64,000 nt of DNA, from the NCBI RefSeq assembly GCF_021730445.1, contig NZ_JADNRM010000007.1, positions 62,001 to 126,000 of the forward strand, written 5' to 3'. Source of the DNA: Phocaeicola faecalis. Lineage in GTDB: Bacteria > Bacteroidota > Bacteroidia > Bacteroidales > Bacteroidaceae. The notes beneath the pieces were generated by a model. The model searched no databases. It had not been told where the DNA came from and saw nothing but the letters and a program-made list of their open reading frames with translations. Position numbers and translations under genes: made by a program. Shown in pieces: positions 7,536 to 15,464 of this stretch. Position 1 is the first letter of the stretch, and each line of letters starts with the position of its first letter.

Positions 7536-8384
7536 TTATTCGTGTATGCGATGTAACCCGATACCTTTTACCGTAGGCAAGTCCATGTCATCGTAGAGAG
7601 GACTTTTCCCTGTCTCCAGCAGGGCAATGGCATCTATTTCCTCTTTGGACAGCGTGAAATCGAGGATATTGAAGTTCTCGATCATCCGCTCCTTGTGTAC
7701 GGATTTCGGGATAACCACGATATTACGCTGATTCAGCCAGCGGAGAATCACGGCTCCGACGCCCTTACCGTGCCGCTCTGCTATCGCTTTCAATGTAGGA
7801 TGATTGAATATGTCATTCTGCCCTTCGGCAAAAGGTGCCCATGCTTCGTGCTGGATGCCTTCCTGCTGTAAGAAAATATTAGCAGCCTGCTGCTGGAAAA
7901 ACGGATGGGTTTCAAGTTGGTTTACGACAGGTCTTATTTCGTTATGCAAGAAAAGGTCTTGCAGGCGTTCGTTGGAAAAACTCGTGACCCCGATAGCCCG
8001 GATACGTCCCTCTTTATAGAGCCGTTCCATCGCCCGCCATGCGGCATAGTAATTTCCGTAGGGTTTGTGCATCAAATAGAGGTCGAGGTAGTCCAATCCG
8101 AGCTTTTTCATTGAGAGGTCGAAAGCCCGCAACGCATCGTCGTACTCGTAGTCCTGCACCCACAATTTGGTGGTTATGAAAAACTCTTCACGTTTGATGC
8201 CGCTTTGCCGGATGGCATTTCCCAACTGTTCTTCATTGAAATAGGCCGCAGCCGTATCGAATTTCCGATAACCGATCTCGATAGCATCATTCACGGCTCG
8301 TTCCGTTTCATTTTCAGGAATCTGAAAGACACCGAACCCGATGGCAGGCATCATTACTCCATTGTTTAATCTTACATTTTTCAT
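7536..8384 (-). CDS. Aldo/keto reductase
   Basis: A 282-residue AKR5-type reductase with the full catalytic tetrad: Asp43 (RKFDTAAAYFN), Tyr48, Lys73 (TTKLW) and His106 (YLMHKPY). The NADP-binding end reads VVIPKSVHKERMIEN. It is clearly a paralogue of the reductase at 6338-7204. It is the first gene of the five-gene run 8384 to 5089, which has its own -7 box at 8411-8418 and faces a broken AraC regulator. It likely detoxifies aldehydes or methylglyoxal-like compounds; the substrate is inference. Confidence 0.93.
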   Translation of the reverse strand: MKNVRLNNGVMMPAIGFGVFQIPENETERAVNDAIEIGYRKFDTAAAYFNEEQLGNAIRQSGIKREEFFITTKLWVQDYEYDDALRAFDLSMKKLGLDYLDLYLMHKPYGNYYAAWRAMERLYKEGRIRAIGVTSFSNERLQDLFLHNEIRPVVNQLETHPFFQQQAANIFLQQEGIQHEAWAPFAEGQNDIFNHPTLKAIAERHGKGVGAVILRWLNQRNIVVIPKSVHKERMIENFNILDFTLSKEEIDAIALLETGKSPLYDDMDLPTVKGIGLHRIHE

Positions 8385-8410
8385 ATCCTTTATGGTTTTT
8401 AATTCTGATG

Positions 8411-8418
8411 CAAAATTA
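8411..8418 (-). promoter_or_regulatory. -7 box for the five-gene reductase operon
   Basis: CAAAATTA on plus reads TAATTTTG on minus, a match to TAnnTTTG, 27 bp before the start at 8384. Confidence 0.5.
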
Positions 8419-8446
8419 CAGAGTACCTATTATTTTATCGTTGCAT

Positions 8447-8476
8447 TATTCGGGGAAGAATTTTCACTATTCGTGG
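8447..8476. promoter_or_regulatory. Direct repeat TATTCGgGG / TATTCGtGG, 21-bp offset, candidate AraC-type site
   Basis: TATTCGGGG starts at 8447 and TATTCGTGG at 8468, exactly 21 bp apart, between the reductase operon promoter and the broken AraC gene. The geometry equals that at 3448-3480 although the sequence differs. It is likely the operator of the now damaged regulator. Confidence 0.5.
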
Positions 8477-8498
8477 TTTTTTGTTATTTTCGCAGGAG

Positions 8499-9279
8499 AT
8501 GAAAGAAAGAATGAGACATACAGACTTCGACGGGATTATTTTTGCTGATACATTGCAGGAATTTAATGCCTTACGATATGCAGGAAGAGTAATCCATATT
8601 CTTTGCAGCGAAGGAAATATGGGTTTCACGTTTCAGGATACCCGTTATAACATCGCGGCCGGGGATTATGTAATTCTGCCCAACGCCACACTCGTATCGG
8701 AATTTTCGGATTCCGAAGACTTTCAAGGTATCCTGATGAATCTTTCGGATGCGTTCGTTTCCTCGATTGCTATTCGCAGCAATTACGGCATTATTGGGTA
8801 TCTGTCACTCTTGCAGAATCCGGCAACGTCTGAAAGATAAAGAGCATCTGTTTTGGGAAGAATTGATGGGAAGCCTGCTCACAGCACACATCCTCGACCT
8901 CTATGATATTCATGCACGCAGTCAGAATAACGTGGATGTGTCGGAACATATAACCTCGTTGCTTCGGAAATTCATAGAGCTGTTATATAACGGCGAATAT
9001 ATCCGAAACCGGGATCTCGATTTTTACGCTTCCCGACTTTGCATTACTCCTCATTACCTATCGGAGATATGTAAAAAGGTAAGTGGTAAACCTGCCACGT
9101 ATTGGATTGACCGCTTTACTCTTCAAGAGATTACCCGTTTGCTGCGACAAAAAGAATTGTCTTTAACTACGATTGCCGAGCGAATGAATTTCTCATCTGT
9201 TTCTTATTTTAGTCGATATGTACAGAAGAGAATGAAAATAACTCCGTCGGAGTATAGAAAGGATACGTATATTCGTTAA
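8499..9279 (+). pseudogene. AraC-family regulator broken by an internal deletion with frameshift
   Basis: The first frame (start 8499 or 8511) encodes the cupin-like sensor half: GNMGFTFQDTRYNIAAGDY and FQGILMNLSDAF, up to LSLLQNP, then runs into a stop at 8838-8840. From base 8821 another frame continues with RQRLKDKEHLFWEELMGSLL and the AraC DNA-binding domain (LCITPHYLSEICKKVSG, then FSSVSYFSRYVQKRM and TPSEYRK). In relatives I recall, roughly 20-30 residues lie between these parts, so a short deletion that also shifts the frame is the simplest reading. The regulator for the adjacent reductase operon is therefore probably inactive. Confidence 0.8.
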
Positions 9280-9340
9280 TTTCTATGGCATTTAATGTAA
9301 AACAAACGAAATAAGGATAGCCGTTTTTGTACGACCGTCC

Positions 9341-9746
9341 TTAATTTAAATCTTCATTATTCTTCCATTTGTAGAAAAGGAAGTTTATTGAATATCTAAC
9401 CCTTTCCGCCAGACTGTTTTCTCCGTTCAGGCAACAAGTCGGACGGTTGAACAGAATCACATATATTACTCTAAATTCCGCCTGCTCCAGCATACTGGTA
9501 TATTCACCAATTGAAGGGAAATAGAAAGAAAAGGCATAATCCATATCTTTTTTCAAAACTTATCCTCAAAGAGGCATGTACCATTGCCACATACCCTTTT
9601 CCTCCAAATTCACAGACAAGTTGCTCATGTAGTTTCAATGTCCGGTTGACCTGCCTTAATAACAGAGGCTGTTTCTCTTTATCAATCCAATGAAACAGTT
9701 TATAGAGTACGATATTATCACGGACAGGTACGCCTCCGTTAGTCAT
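9341..9746 (-). pseudogene. C-terminal remnant of a SAM-dependent methyltransferase
   Basis: Minus-strand reading from 9746 gives LYKLFHWIDKEKQPLLLRQV then QLVCEFGGKGYVAMVHASLR, matching the part after the SAM site of trans-aconitate-methyltransferase-like proteins (FHW then VAEFGGKGN). The frame shifts near 9550, where a second frame continues with FYFPSIGEYTSMLEQAEFRV and LFNRPTCCLNGENSLAE, the usual C-terminal substrate region. The N-terminal SAM-binding GCG motif is absent; its place is taken by an aldo/keto reductase fragment. The family call is by memory of the motifs. Confidence 0.65.
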
Positions 9747-9772
9747 GTGCCTGTCTGTCGGTATAGGAGTAT

Positions 9773-9998
9773 TCCGGCAATGGCCTTTCCCAATATTTCT
9801 TCCACCAACCCACGGGGGTACATATCAGCCGTATCGAACCTATTCAGACCGGCATCTGCACATATCCACCATACGTGTAGCCTCAGACATCTCTGTGTGG
9901 CCTTATCCTTCAAACCCGTGTGTACCACCGAAAGTGGCGGTTCCCAAAGTCAATGTCCGAACAAAAAGTCCGGTTCCATTTAGATTTCTATATTCCAT
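9773..9998 (-). pseudogene. N-terminal remnant of an aldo/keto reductase
   Basis: Starting at the ATG at 9998 the minus strand reads MEYRNLNGTGLFVRTLTLGT then ATFGGTHGFEG, the N terminus of the larger AKR family (YRxLGxTGL, LGTATFGG). The frame breaks near 9910, and AGLNRFDTADMYPRGLVEEI with LGKAIAG follows in another frame. Reading then passes into the methyltransferase remnant. About 75 of some 330 residues remain. Two or more lesions show it is dead. Confidence 0.75.
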
Positions 9999-10022
9999 TG
10001 AGTATAAAATTAAAAATGATTA

Positions 10023-10775
10023 TTAAACTAATAATAGCAATACCGACAAGCAGGTGACAGCAGTTGTGAAATAGCGGAATCCCTTCTCCGGCAGTTTTTT
10101 AACTAATGCAATTCCCAACACACCGCCTATAATAATAAAAGGAATGGTATAGGCATCTAATATCAGTGAGGAGGTGGTGATATTGCCCCATGCAAATATC
10201 TGCACGGGAATCTTCAGGTAGTTGATGACCAAAAAGAACCAAGCATTCGTCCCTACAAAACTATATTTGGGCATCTTGACCGATAGCAGGTAAATGGCCA
10301 TCACAGGCCCCGCCGCATTGCCTATCATTGTGGTGAAGCCGCCCATCAGTCCGAATAAAGGTCCGTACCACCAGTGGGAGGAAAGCGTATTTTCCTTACC
10401 TTTCCAGTCTGACCAGAACATCACAAGCAGTACCACTAAAAGACAGCCACCCATTAGGTGCTTGAACTCGGCGGGAGGAATTAGCTTGTCAACAAACAGC
10501 GCGACGGCAAACCCTACTAAAGCAGAAGGTAATAATTTCAGTATATACCTCCATTCAGCAATCCTGCGATAATATAGGACAGCTATCAAATCAGCCACAC
10601 ATAAGATGGGCAATATCAACCCGGTAGAAGGTTTGGCTCCGAAAGTCATTGCCATCATTGGCACAGCAAGCAAGCTGATACCTTGAATACCGGTTTTAGA
10701 CATACCGATAAGCAGAGCAGACAAAAACAGCATCCCCCAGTCGGAAGGTGACTGTATCCACATCGAAAAGTCCAT
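10023..10775 (-). CDS. TauE/SafE-family sulfite/anion exporter
   Basis: A 250-residue membrane protein with about eight hydrophobic segments. The N terminus (LSALLIGMSKTGIQGISLLA) and the central GGFTTMIGNAAGPVMAIYLL are the two inverted-repeat motifs of TauE/SafE permeases, which export sulfite, sulfoacetate or other organic anions. It is the last gene of a four-gene minus-strand operon, 18 bp after the shikimate-dehydrogenase-like gene. Here it may export a product or by-product of that pathway; the substrate is unknown. Confidence 0.9.
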   Translation of the reverse strand: MDFSMWIQSPSDWGMLFLSALLIGMSKTGIQGISLLAVPMMAMTFGAKPSTGLILPILCVADLIAVLYYRRIAEWRYILKLLPSALVGFAVALFVDKLIPPAEFKHLMGGCLLVVLLVMFWSDWKGKENTLSSHWWYGPLFGLMGGFTTMIGNAAGPVMAIYLLSVKMPKYSFVGTNAWFFLVINYLKIPVQIFAWGNITTSSLILDAYTIPFIIIGGVLGIALVKKLPEKGFRYFTTAVTCLSVLLLLV

Positions 10776-10793
10776 TATCTTAATATACAGCCG

Positions 10794-11804
10794 TTATAAT
10801 CCAAGTACCTTTTTGAGCTCGTTACGCATAACTTCAGCATCCACATCCACACCTGTCCAGTATTTCACGGCAATCACAGCCTGATTGACAAGCATGTTCA
10901 TACCCGGAAGTACGTGTTGGCATCCGCGTGCCATCGCATCCTTGACAAAATGGGTGTACACCGGATTAGGAATGCAGTCGGCTACGACCATGTTAGGTAA
11001 CAAGGTGTCGGAATCCATGTTCAGACGCTGGTTCACATTCGGATAAAGTCCTACGGAAGTGGCATTAATCACGATGTCCGTATCGGCCGGAATCCGGTAA
11101 GAATGATTCCATAAGACAAAGTCTGCTTTGGCGGGTGTCTTGCCATTCAGCAAATCGGCCAGTTCCCGTCCTGCGTTATCGATATTCAAAATAGTAATGG
11201 ATGCAGCTTCCGCCAAAGCCATTTCTACACCAATGGCACGTGCAGCACCACCAGCTCCGAACAGAACCACCTTCTTGCCTTGGATGGAGGTCACTTCCGA
11301 AATGGCTTTCACAAAGCCTTTCCCATCCGTATTCTCACCTCTGGTCCTTTTGTCTTTCCCGATGATGACCGTATTGACAGCCCCTATAATTTTAGCAGAG
11401 TCTCCCAACTCGTCCAGATATTGTATAACCTTGATTTTGTTGGGAATGGAACAGTTGAATCCTCTCCAGCCCATGGCCTTAGCTCCGTTTACGGCAGCTT
11501 CCAAATTATCCGGTCCTACCTCACAGTTGATATATCTGTAGTGCATACCGTGATGCTTGAAAGCGGCTTCCATGATAGCCACAGTAGGATTTTCGGACGC
11601 GGGTTTTGCAAATGAACCGACTAACCCCGGCAAAAAATCGGGAGCCGGAGTGTAATTTTTTAAATCATTGATACTCATAATCGGATAATTATATTGGTTA
11701 CTAAATTCTACAATTTCAGGAAGGCGGAACACTGTGCCGTCATCGTTGGCCAACTCGCACAATACGGCACAAGGTATTTTCGATAATAAATCCTCCTTGC
11801 TCAC
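10794..11804 (-). CDS. Shikimate/quinate dehydrogenase-like protein with N-terminal RibB-like tail
   Basis: A 336-residue protein. Residues about 57-336 are a shikimate dehydrogenase: GLVGSFAKPASENP at the substrate end, FNCSIPNK with catalytic Lys123, NTDGKGF with Asp160, and GAGGAARAIG for NADP. Residues 1-50 are not part of that fold and read PCAVLCELANDDGTVFRLPE then MSINDLKNY, closely like the C-terminal end of RibB (DHBP synthase). The frame begins at GTG 11804 because a stop lies in frame at 11811-11813, so no more of RibB can be present. It starts 6 bp after the VOC stop. Expected reaction: dehydroshikimate or dehydroquinate reduction, possibly catabolic in this operon. Confidence 0.85.
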   Translation of the reverse strand: MSKEDLLSKIPCAVLCELANDDGTVFRLPEIVEFSNQYNYPIMSINDLKNYTPAPDFLPGLVGSFAKPASENPTVAIMEAAFKHHGMHYRYINCEVGPDNLEAAVNGAKAMGWRGFNCSIPNKIKVIQYLDELGDSAKIIGAVNTVIIGKDKRTRGENTDGKGFVKAISEVTSIQGKKVVLFGAGGAARAIGVEMALAEAASITILNIDNAGRELADLLNGKTPAKADFVLWNHSYRIPADTDIVINATSVGLYPNVNQRLNMDSDTLLPNMVVADCIPNPVYTHFVKDAMARGCQHVLPGMNMLVNQAVIAVKYWTGVDVDAEVMRNELKKVLGL

Positions 11805-11810
11805 CTCATT

Positions 11811-12209
11811 CTATTCAGTCAGTTTTTCACAGTATTCTATTTTCTCTTTATTGGGACCGAGTATTGTAAAGAACTTTACCCCATGTTCCCAAAAAGGCAG
11901 GTATTGCACCTTTTCATCCAACATCTTGTGTCCGGTCTCTTTCATACTCTCAAATAGCAGGTCGATACCAGTAACATTCAACGCTATGTGGTCTATCGCT
12001 CCGGATTTATCTGCTACCTGTGTACTCTCGTAAATCTCCATTACCAGATTTCCCAGTTGCAGGAAAACCACGGTTTTTCCATTGTTCGGATTAACTGTTT
12101 GCCAGACCGGTTCAAAACCGAGGCTCCGGTAGAATTGCATACTCTTTCCAATGTCGTTTGTCGGAATACCGACATGCTGTATTCCTGTAATCTTTGCCTT
12201 TATCTCCAT
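11811..12209 (-). CDS. VOC (glyoxalase/bleomycin resistance) family protein
   Basis: A 132-residue vicinal-oxygen-chelate protein. It has two beta-alpha-beta modules: GIQHVGIPTNDIGKSMQFYR with the first metal His, and IDHIALNVTGIDLLFESMKE with the second; an EIYE Glu also fits metal binding. Members include lyases, dioxygenases and epimerases. It lies 3 bp after the HAD gene and 6 bp before the shikimate-dehydrogenase-like gene, clearly in one operon. The reaction cannot be named from sequence; a role in the same carbon pathway is inference. Confidence 0.87.
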   Translation of the reverse strand: MEIKAKITGIQHVGIPTNDIGKSMQFYRSLGFEPVWQTVNPNNGKTVVFLQLGNLVMEIYESTQVADKSGAIDHIALNVTGIDLLFESMKETGHKMLDEKVQYLPFWEHGVKFFTILGPNKEKIEYCEKLTE

Positions 12210-12212
12210 AGT

Positions 12213-13019
12213 TTATTTCTTATTAAAAATAGATTCTTTGATGACTGACAGTACCCCTCCGGCATCGTTGGACGGGGCTGTATAACGTGCGTAACGCTTC
12301 AATTCCTCCGAAGCATTTTCCATTGCATAGCTGTAAACCACGGACTGAAGCATTTCAGCATCGTTCATCTGATCACCGAAAGCCATACACTCGTCCGGCG
12401 TTACGGAAAAATACGACTGAATTAGCTTCAAGGCATTGCCCTTATTCGCATCCCGATGGCTTACGTCCAACCAGTTCGATCCGGAAACAACCACTTTCAG
12501 GCTATTATTGAAATGCTCCATGATGGGATAGCTGTTTATAGCAGAACCTCGGAAATCGTAAACAGCTATTTTCAGAAATCTGTCATCGGTGACATTCATC
12601 AAATCCGGTACGACATTACATTTCTCATAATAAGTATATGCCTGTTTTACAAAATCTGGGTGGTAGTCTTCTATATATGCCTTGTTCTTTCCGCATAAAA
12701 CAGGATAAGCTCCCTCTATTTTCCGAACTTCACGTATGACCTCACGGGCTTTTTCTATGGGAACATCCACTATTAGCAACTCTTGGGAATTAAAAAGGAC
12801 ATAAGTTCCGTTTTCTGCTATAAATATGATTTTATCTTTTATGGGGTTGAAAAGTTTCAGTAAGTTGTAGTATTGTCTACCACTTGCGGCAACAAACATT
12901 ATATCTTTATTACTTAAATCTTCAAACATAGTGAAAAACTCCGGATTCAATATTCCATTTGAATCCAAAAGTGTACCGTCCATATCGGATGCTATTAGTT
13001 TTATGGGATTATTTTTCAT
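12213..13019 (-). CDS. Cof-type HAD-superfamily hydrolase
   Basis: A 268-residue HAD phosphatase of the Cof/IIB group: motif I ASDMDGTLLDS (nucleophile Asp), motif II AASGRQY, motif III with Lys in HRDANKGNAL, and motif IV FGDQMNDAEML. Such enzymes dephosphorylate sugar phosphates or cofactors. It is the first gene of the HAD-VOC-dehydrogenase-TauE operon, preceded by a TAnnTTTG box at 13048-13055 and a divergent AraC gene. Confidence 0.93.
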   Translation of the reverse strand: MKNNPIKLIASDMDGTLLDSNGILNPEFFTMFEDLSNKDIMFVAASGRQYYNLLKLFNPIKDKIIFIAENGTYVLFNSQELLIVDVPIEKAREVIREVRKIEGAYPVLCGKNKAYIEDYHPDFVKQAYTYYEKCNVVPDLMNVTDDRFLKIAVYDFRGSAINSYPIMEHFNNSLKVVVSGSNWLDVSHRDANKGNALKLIQSYFSVTPDECMAFGDQMNDAEMLQSVVYSYAMENASEELKRYARYTAPSNDAGGVLSVIKESIFNKK

Positions 13020-13047
13020 GCCTCTCTCTATTAATCTTTTGACTTTG

Positions 13048-13055
13048 CAAAGGTA
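13048..13055 (-). promoter_or_regulatory. -7 box for the HAD-VOC-dehydrogenase-TauE operon
   Basis: CAAAGGTA on plus reads TACCTTTG on minus, a full match to TAnnTTTG, 29 bp upstream of the HAD start. Confidence 0.55.
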
Positions 13056-13081
13056 GGGTATGTTTTTAACATGTAATTCTA

Positions 13082-13112
13082 TTATATTTGCTAATTACTT
13101 TCTTATATTTGC
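13082..13112 (+). promoter_or_regulatory. Duplicated TTATATTTGC, 21-bp offset, promoter and possible AraC site
   Basis: The 10-mer TTATATTTGC occurs at 13082-13091 and 13103-13112, offset by 21 bp. Each copy contains a TAnnTTTG box, so there may be two start sites for the AraC gene at 13135, or the repeats may be AraC-type half-sites overlapping the promoter. The same offset occurs near the other two AraC genes. Confidence 0.5.
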
Positions 13113-13134
13113 GAAAACAAAAAAAGAAGGAAAT

Positions 13135-14004
13135 ATGGGTATACTGGAACGTAAAATCATTCACGAACGGACAACATTATGCAGTCATATTCTTTACCCT
13201 CAATTCGTATTGCCCCGTCATAAGCATGTAGAATACGAAATTATGCTGTTTACCCGTGGAAGTGGAAAACAGTTTGTTGGGGAAGGGGTTCTTGACTATC
13301 AAAAGGGAGACATCGCATTAATCGGCAGTAATGTTCCTCATTTGCATCTTTGTAATACCAAATTGAATTCTACGATAAACTTTGAATCAAGTGCAGGAGA
13401 GGCTTTGCAGTTCCATCCAATAATATTTCCTTTCAAGTTGGAGGATATACCTGATTATCAACTTATTTATCAGTTGCTTCAAAAGAGTCAATATGGGATA
13501 CGTTTTTATGATAAAGAGTTATTCGAGGAATTAGGACAACGGTTTCAAGAAATTGATCATTATGAATATACCCATCGGATAATAGCTCTCTTTCAAATTT
13601 TGGAGCGGCTGTCTGCATGTAAAAACATAAAACTTCTGTCCAGTACGGCATATAGCAATACGAATTTTGCCGTAGAAGTCAATGAGCCCGTCAGTAAAGT
13701 ATATACCTATTTATTCAACCATTATAAGGAGAAAATCACATTACAGGAAATCGCCGATTACGTCAAGCAAAATCCATCGGCACTATGCCGTTATTTTCGG
13801 CAACGGACAGATAAAAGTATTTTCCAATGTCTTGCGGAAATTAGGGTGGAACATGCTTGTAAGTTACTATCATATTCCAATTTGAGCGTCTCTCAAATAG
13901 CCTACGAGTCAGGGTATGGTAATGTCCCATATTTTATCAAACAATTTGAAAGCATAACTCAACGGACTCCTAAAGAATATCGTAATCAAATAGAAAAAAT
14001 ATAG
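13135..14004 (+). CDS. AraC-family transcriptional regulator
   Basis: A 289-residue regulator using the ATG at 13135, which has AGAAGG just before it and lies downstream of two -7 boxes; an upstream ATG at 13060 would put the promoter inside the gene. The N-terminal cupin region has YEIMLFTRGSGKQFVGEG and YQKGDIALIGSNVPH. The C-terminal HTH pair is LQEIADYVKQNPSALCRYFR and VSQIAYESGYGNVPYFIKQF, ending TPKEYRN. It is divergent from, and likely controls, the HAD operon. The inducer is probably a small sugar or acid; unknown. Confidence 0.92.
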   Translation: MGILERKIIHERTTLCSHILYPQFVLPRHKHVEYEIMLFTRGSGKQFVGEGVLDYQKGDIALIGSNVPHLHLCNTKLNSTINFESSAGEALQFHPIIFPFKLEDIPDYQLIYQLLQKSQYGIRFYDKELFEELGQRFQEIDHYEYTHRIIALFQILERLSACKNIKLLSSTAYSNTNFAVEVNEPVSKVYTYLFNHYKEKITLQEIADYVKQNPSALCRYFRQRTDKSIFQCLAEIRVEHACKLLSYSNLSVSQIAYESGYGNVPYFIKQFESITQRTPKEYRNQIEKI

Positions 14005-14325
14005 AATGAAATACCCTTGGAAGTTATTGTCTAACTTTTTGAAGGCATTTCATTTAGGATAGATAGAACAACGCTGGACAACAAACAGGAAGCGTATGGA
14101 CTGAAATATTGATTTCAGCAACAATAAGCTGATAATTTATTGAATTTGGCTATCTGTGAATGTGTATTTCTCAAAAATAATGCTGCTGTAATCGTTACCT
14201 ATTTAACGATGTCTTCCCATGTGCCATGTTACGTTTTCGGCTTCGACATCGTAGTCAGGTTCTCTCTAAACCCCTTGTTTACAACCTTCTTGCTCCAATC
14301 CGCTCTAACTCTCGGTTTTTATCCT
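14005..14325. other. Noncoding gap after the AraC gene
   Basis: About 320 bp with no gene that I can support. An imperfect inverted repeat (ATGAAATACC near 14006, GGCATTTCAT near 14043) could be a weak terminator for the AraC gene. Short open frames here have no recognisable protein character. Confidence 0.4.
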
Positions 14326-14333
14326 TATCTTTG
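14326..14333 (+). promoter_or_regulatory. -7 box for the GNAT-LipB gene
   Basis: TATCTTTG matches TAnnTTTG and lies only 13 bp before the ATG at 14347, so the message would have a very short 5 prime leader. Confidence 0.5.
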
Positions 14334-14346
14334 CCAGAAATAATGA

Positions 14347-15441
14347 ATGCTTATGTGTGTTACTTTGTCTACTGCTGATGATTTTGAGGAACTGACCGAG
14401 CTGTGGGAAGCGTCGGTGCGTGCTACTCATCATTTTATTCCCGAACAATATATTCTGAAACTCAGACCGTTGGTGTGGAGTGTTTATCTTCATAGCATGC
14501 CTGTCTACATAGTGCGAGGGCCGGAACGGATAGAAGGCTTTATGGGGATAAACGGTGATATGTTGGAGATGCTTTTTGTGCACCCCCAAAGCATGGGAAA
14601 AGGAATAGGGAAGAAATTACTGCAGTATGCCATCAACTATTGTCATGTTCATTATGTTGATGTAAATGAACAGAATGAGCAGGCTTATGGTTTTTACCGT
14701 CACTTAGGATTTGAGGTGATAGGCAGAGATGCTACTGATGCATCAGGTGAACCGTATCCTATATTACATTTAAAATTAAAGGAAAACATGAAAATAGAAA
14801 ATTGGGGAATAGTTCCTTACTCCGAAGCTTGGGAAAGACAAACCGTGCTTTTCAATGCACTGGTGGAAGCAAAGCAGGAAAGAAAGCCTTATGAGAACAG
14901 AATTATTTTTGTAGAACACCCTCACGTCTATACGTTGGGAAAGAGTGGAAAAGATGTAAATATGTTGTTGGGTGAGGCACAGTTGCAAGCTATCGGTGCA
15001 ACGCTCTATCATATTGATAGAGGGGGAGATATTACATATCACGGTCCCGGACAGTTGGTTTGCTATCCCATTCTGAATTTGGAAGACTATCATTTGGGTT
15101 TGAAAGACTACATTCATCTATTGGAGGAAGCGGTGATTAAGGTATGTGCTTCGTATGGTATAGAAGCTGGCAGGGTAAAAGGGGCAACAGGCGTATGGCT
15201 TGCTATCGGAACTTCTCAGGAACGGAAGATTTGTGCTATGGGGGTGCGTAGTAGTCATTTCGTTACGATGCATGGGCTGGCATTGAATGTCAATACGGAT
15301 TTGCGTTATTTTGGATATATCAATCCATGTGGATTTATAGATAAAGGAGTGACTTCTTTGCAGAAGGAATTGGGCAAAGAAGTTCCGATGGAAGAAGTCA
15401 TAGCACGTTTGCAACAGGCATTGTGCGGGCTGTTGTCATAA
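14347..15441 (+). CDS. lipB: GNAT acetyltransferase fused to octanoyltransferase LipB
   Basis: One uninterrupted 364-residue frame. Residues 1-145 are a GNAT domain with the acetyl-CoA loop MGKGIGKKLLQ at 83-93 and a YGFYRHLGFEVIG end. Residues 148-364 are a complete LipB: RGGDITYHGPGQL at 225-237, catalytic Lys294 in RKICAMG, and catalytic Cys328 in NPCGF. LipB moves octanoyl from acyl carrier protein to lipoyl-domain lysines in pyruvate dehydrogenase-type complexes. No stop separates the domains. Met148 (base 14788) is preceded by AAAGGA and could be an internal start giving LipB alone. The neighbour on the other strand is an antiporter, not a lipoate gene. Confidence 0.9.
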   Translation: MLMCVTLSTADDFEELTELWEASVRATHHFIPEQYILKLRPLVWSVYLHSMPVYIVRGPERIEGFMGINGDMLEMLFVHPQSMGKGIGKKLLQYAINYCHVHYVDVNEQNEQAYGFYRHLGFEVIGRDATDASGEPYPILHLKLKENMKIENWGIVPYSEAWERQTVLFNALVEAKQERKPYENRIIFVEHPHVYTLGKSGKDVNMLLGEAQLQAIGATLYHIDRGGDITYHGPGQLVCYPILNLEDYHLGLKDYIHLLEEAVIKVCASYGIEAGRVKGATGVWLAIGTSQERKICAMGVRSSHFVTMHGLALNVNTDLRYFGYINPCGFIDKGVTSLQKELGKEVPMEEVIARLQQALCGLLS

Positions 15442-15464
15442 ATGTATCAAAAATAACATTTATC

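Noticed and set aside
14140-14343. 67-residue plus-strand open frame before the GNAT-LipB gene
   Set aside because: It overlaps the -7 box of the next gene, has no recognisable pattern and runs almost into the GNAT start; treated as chance.
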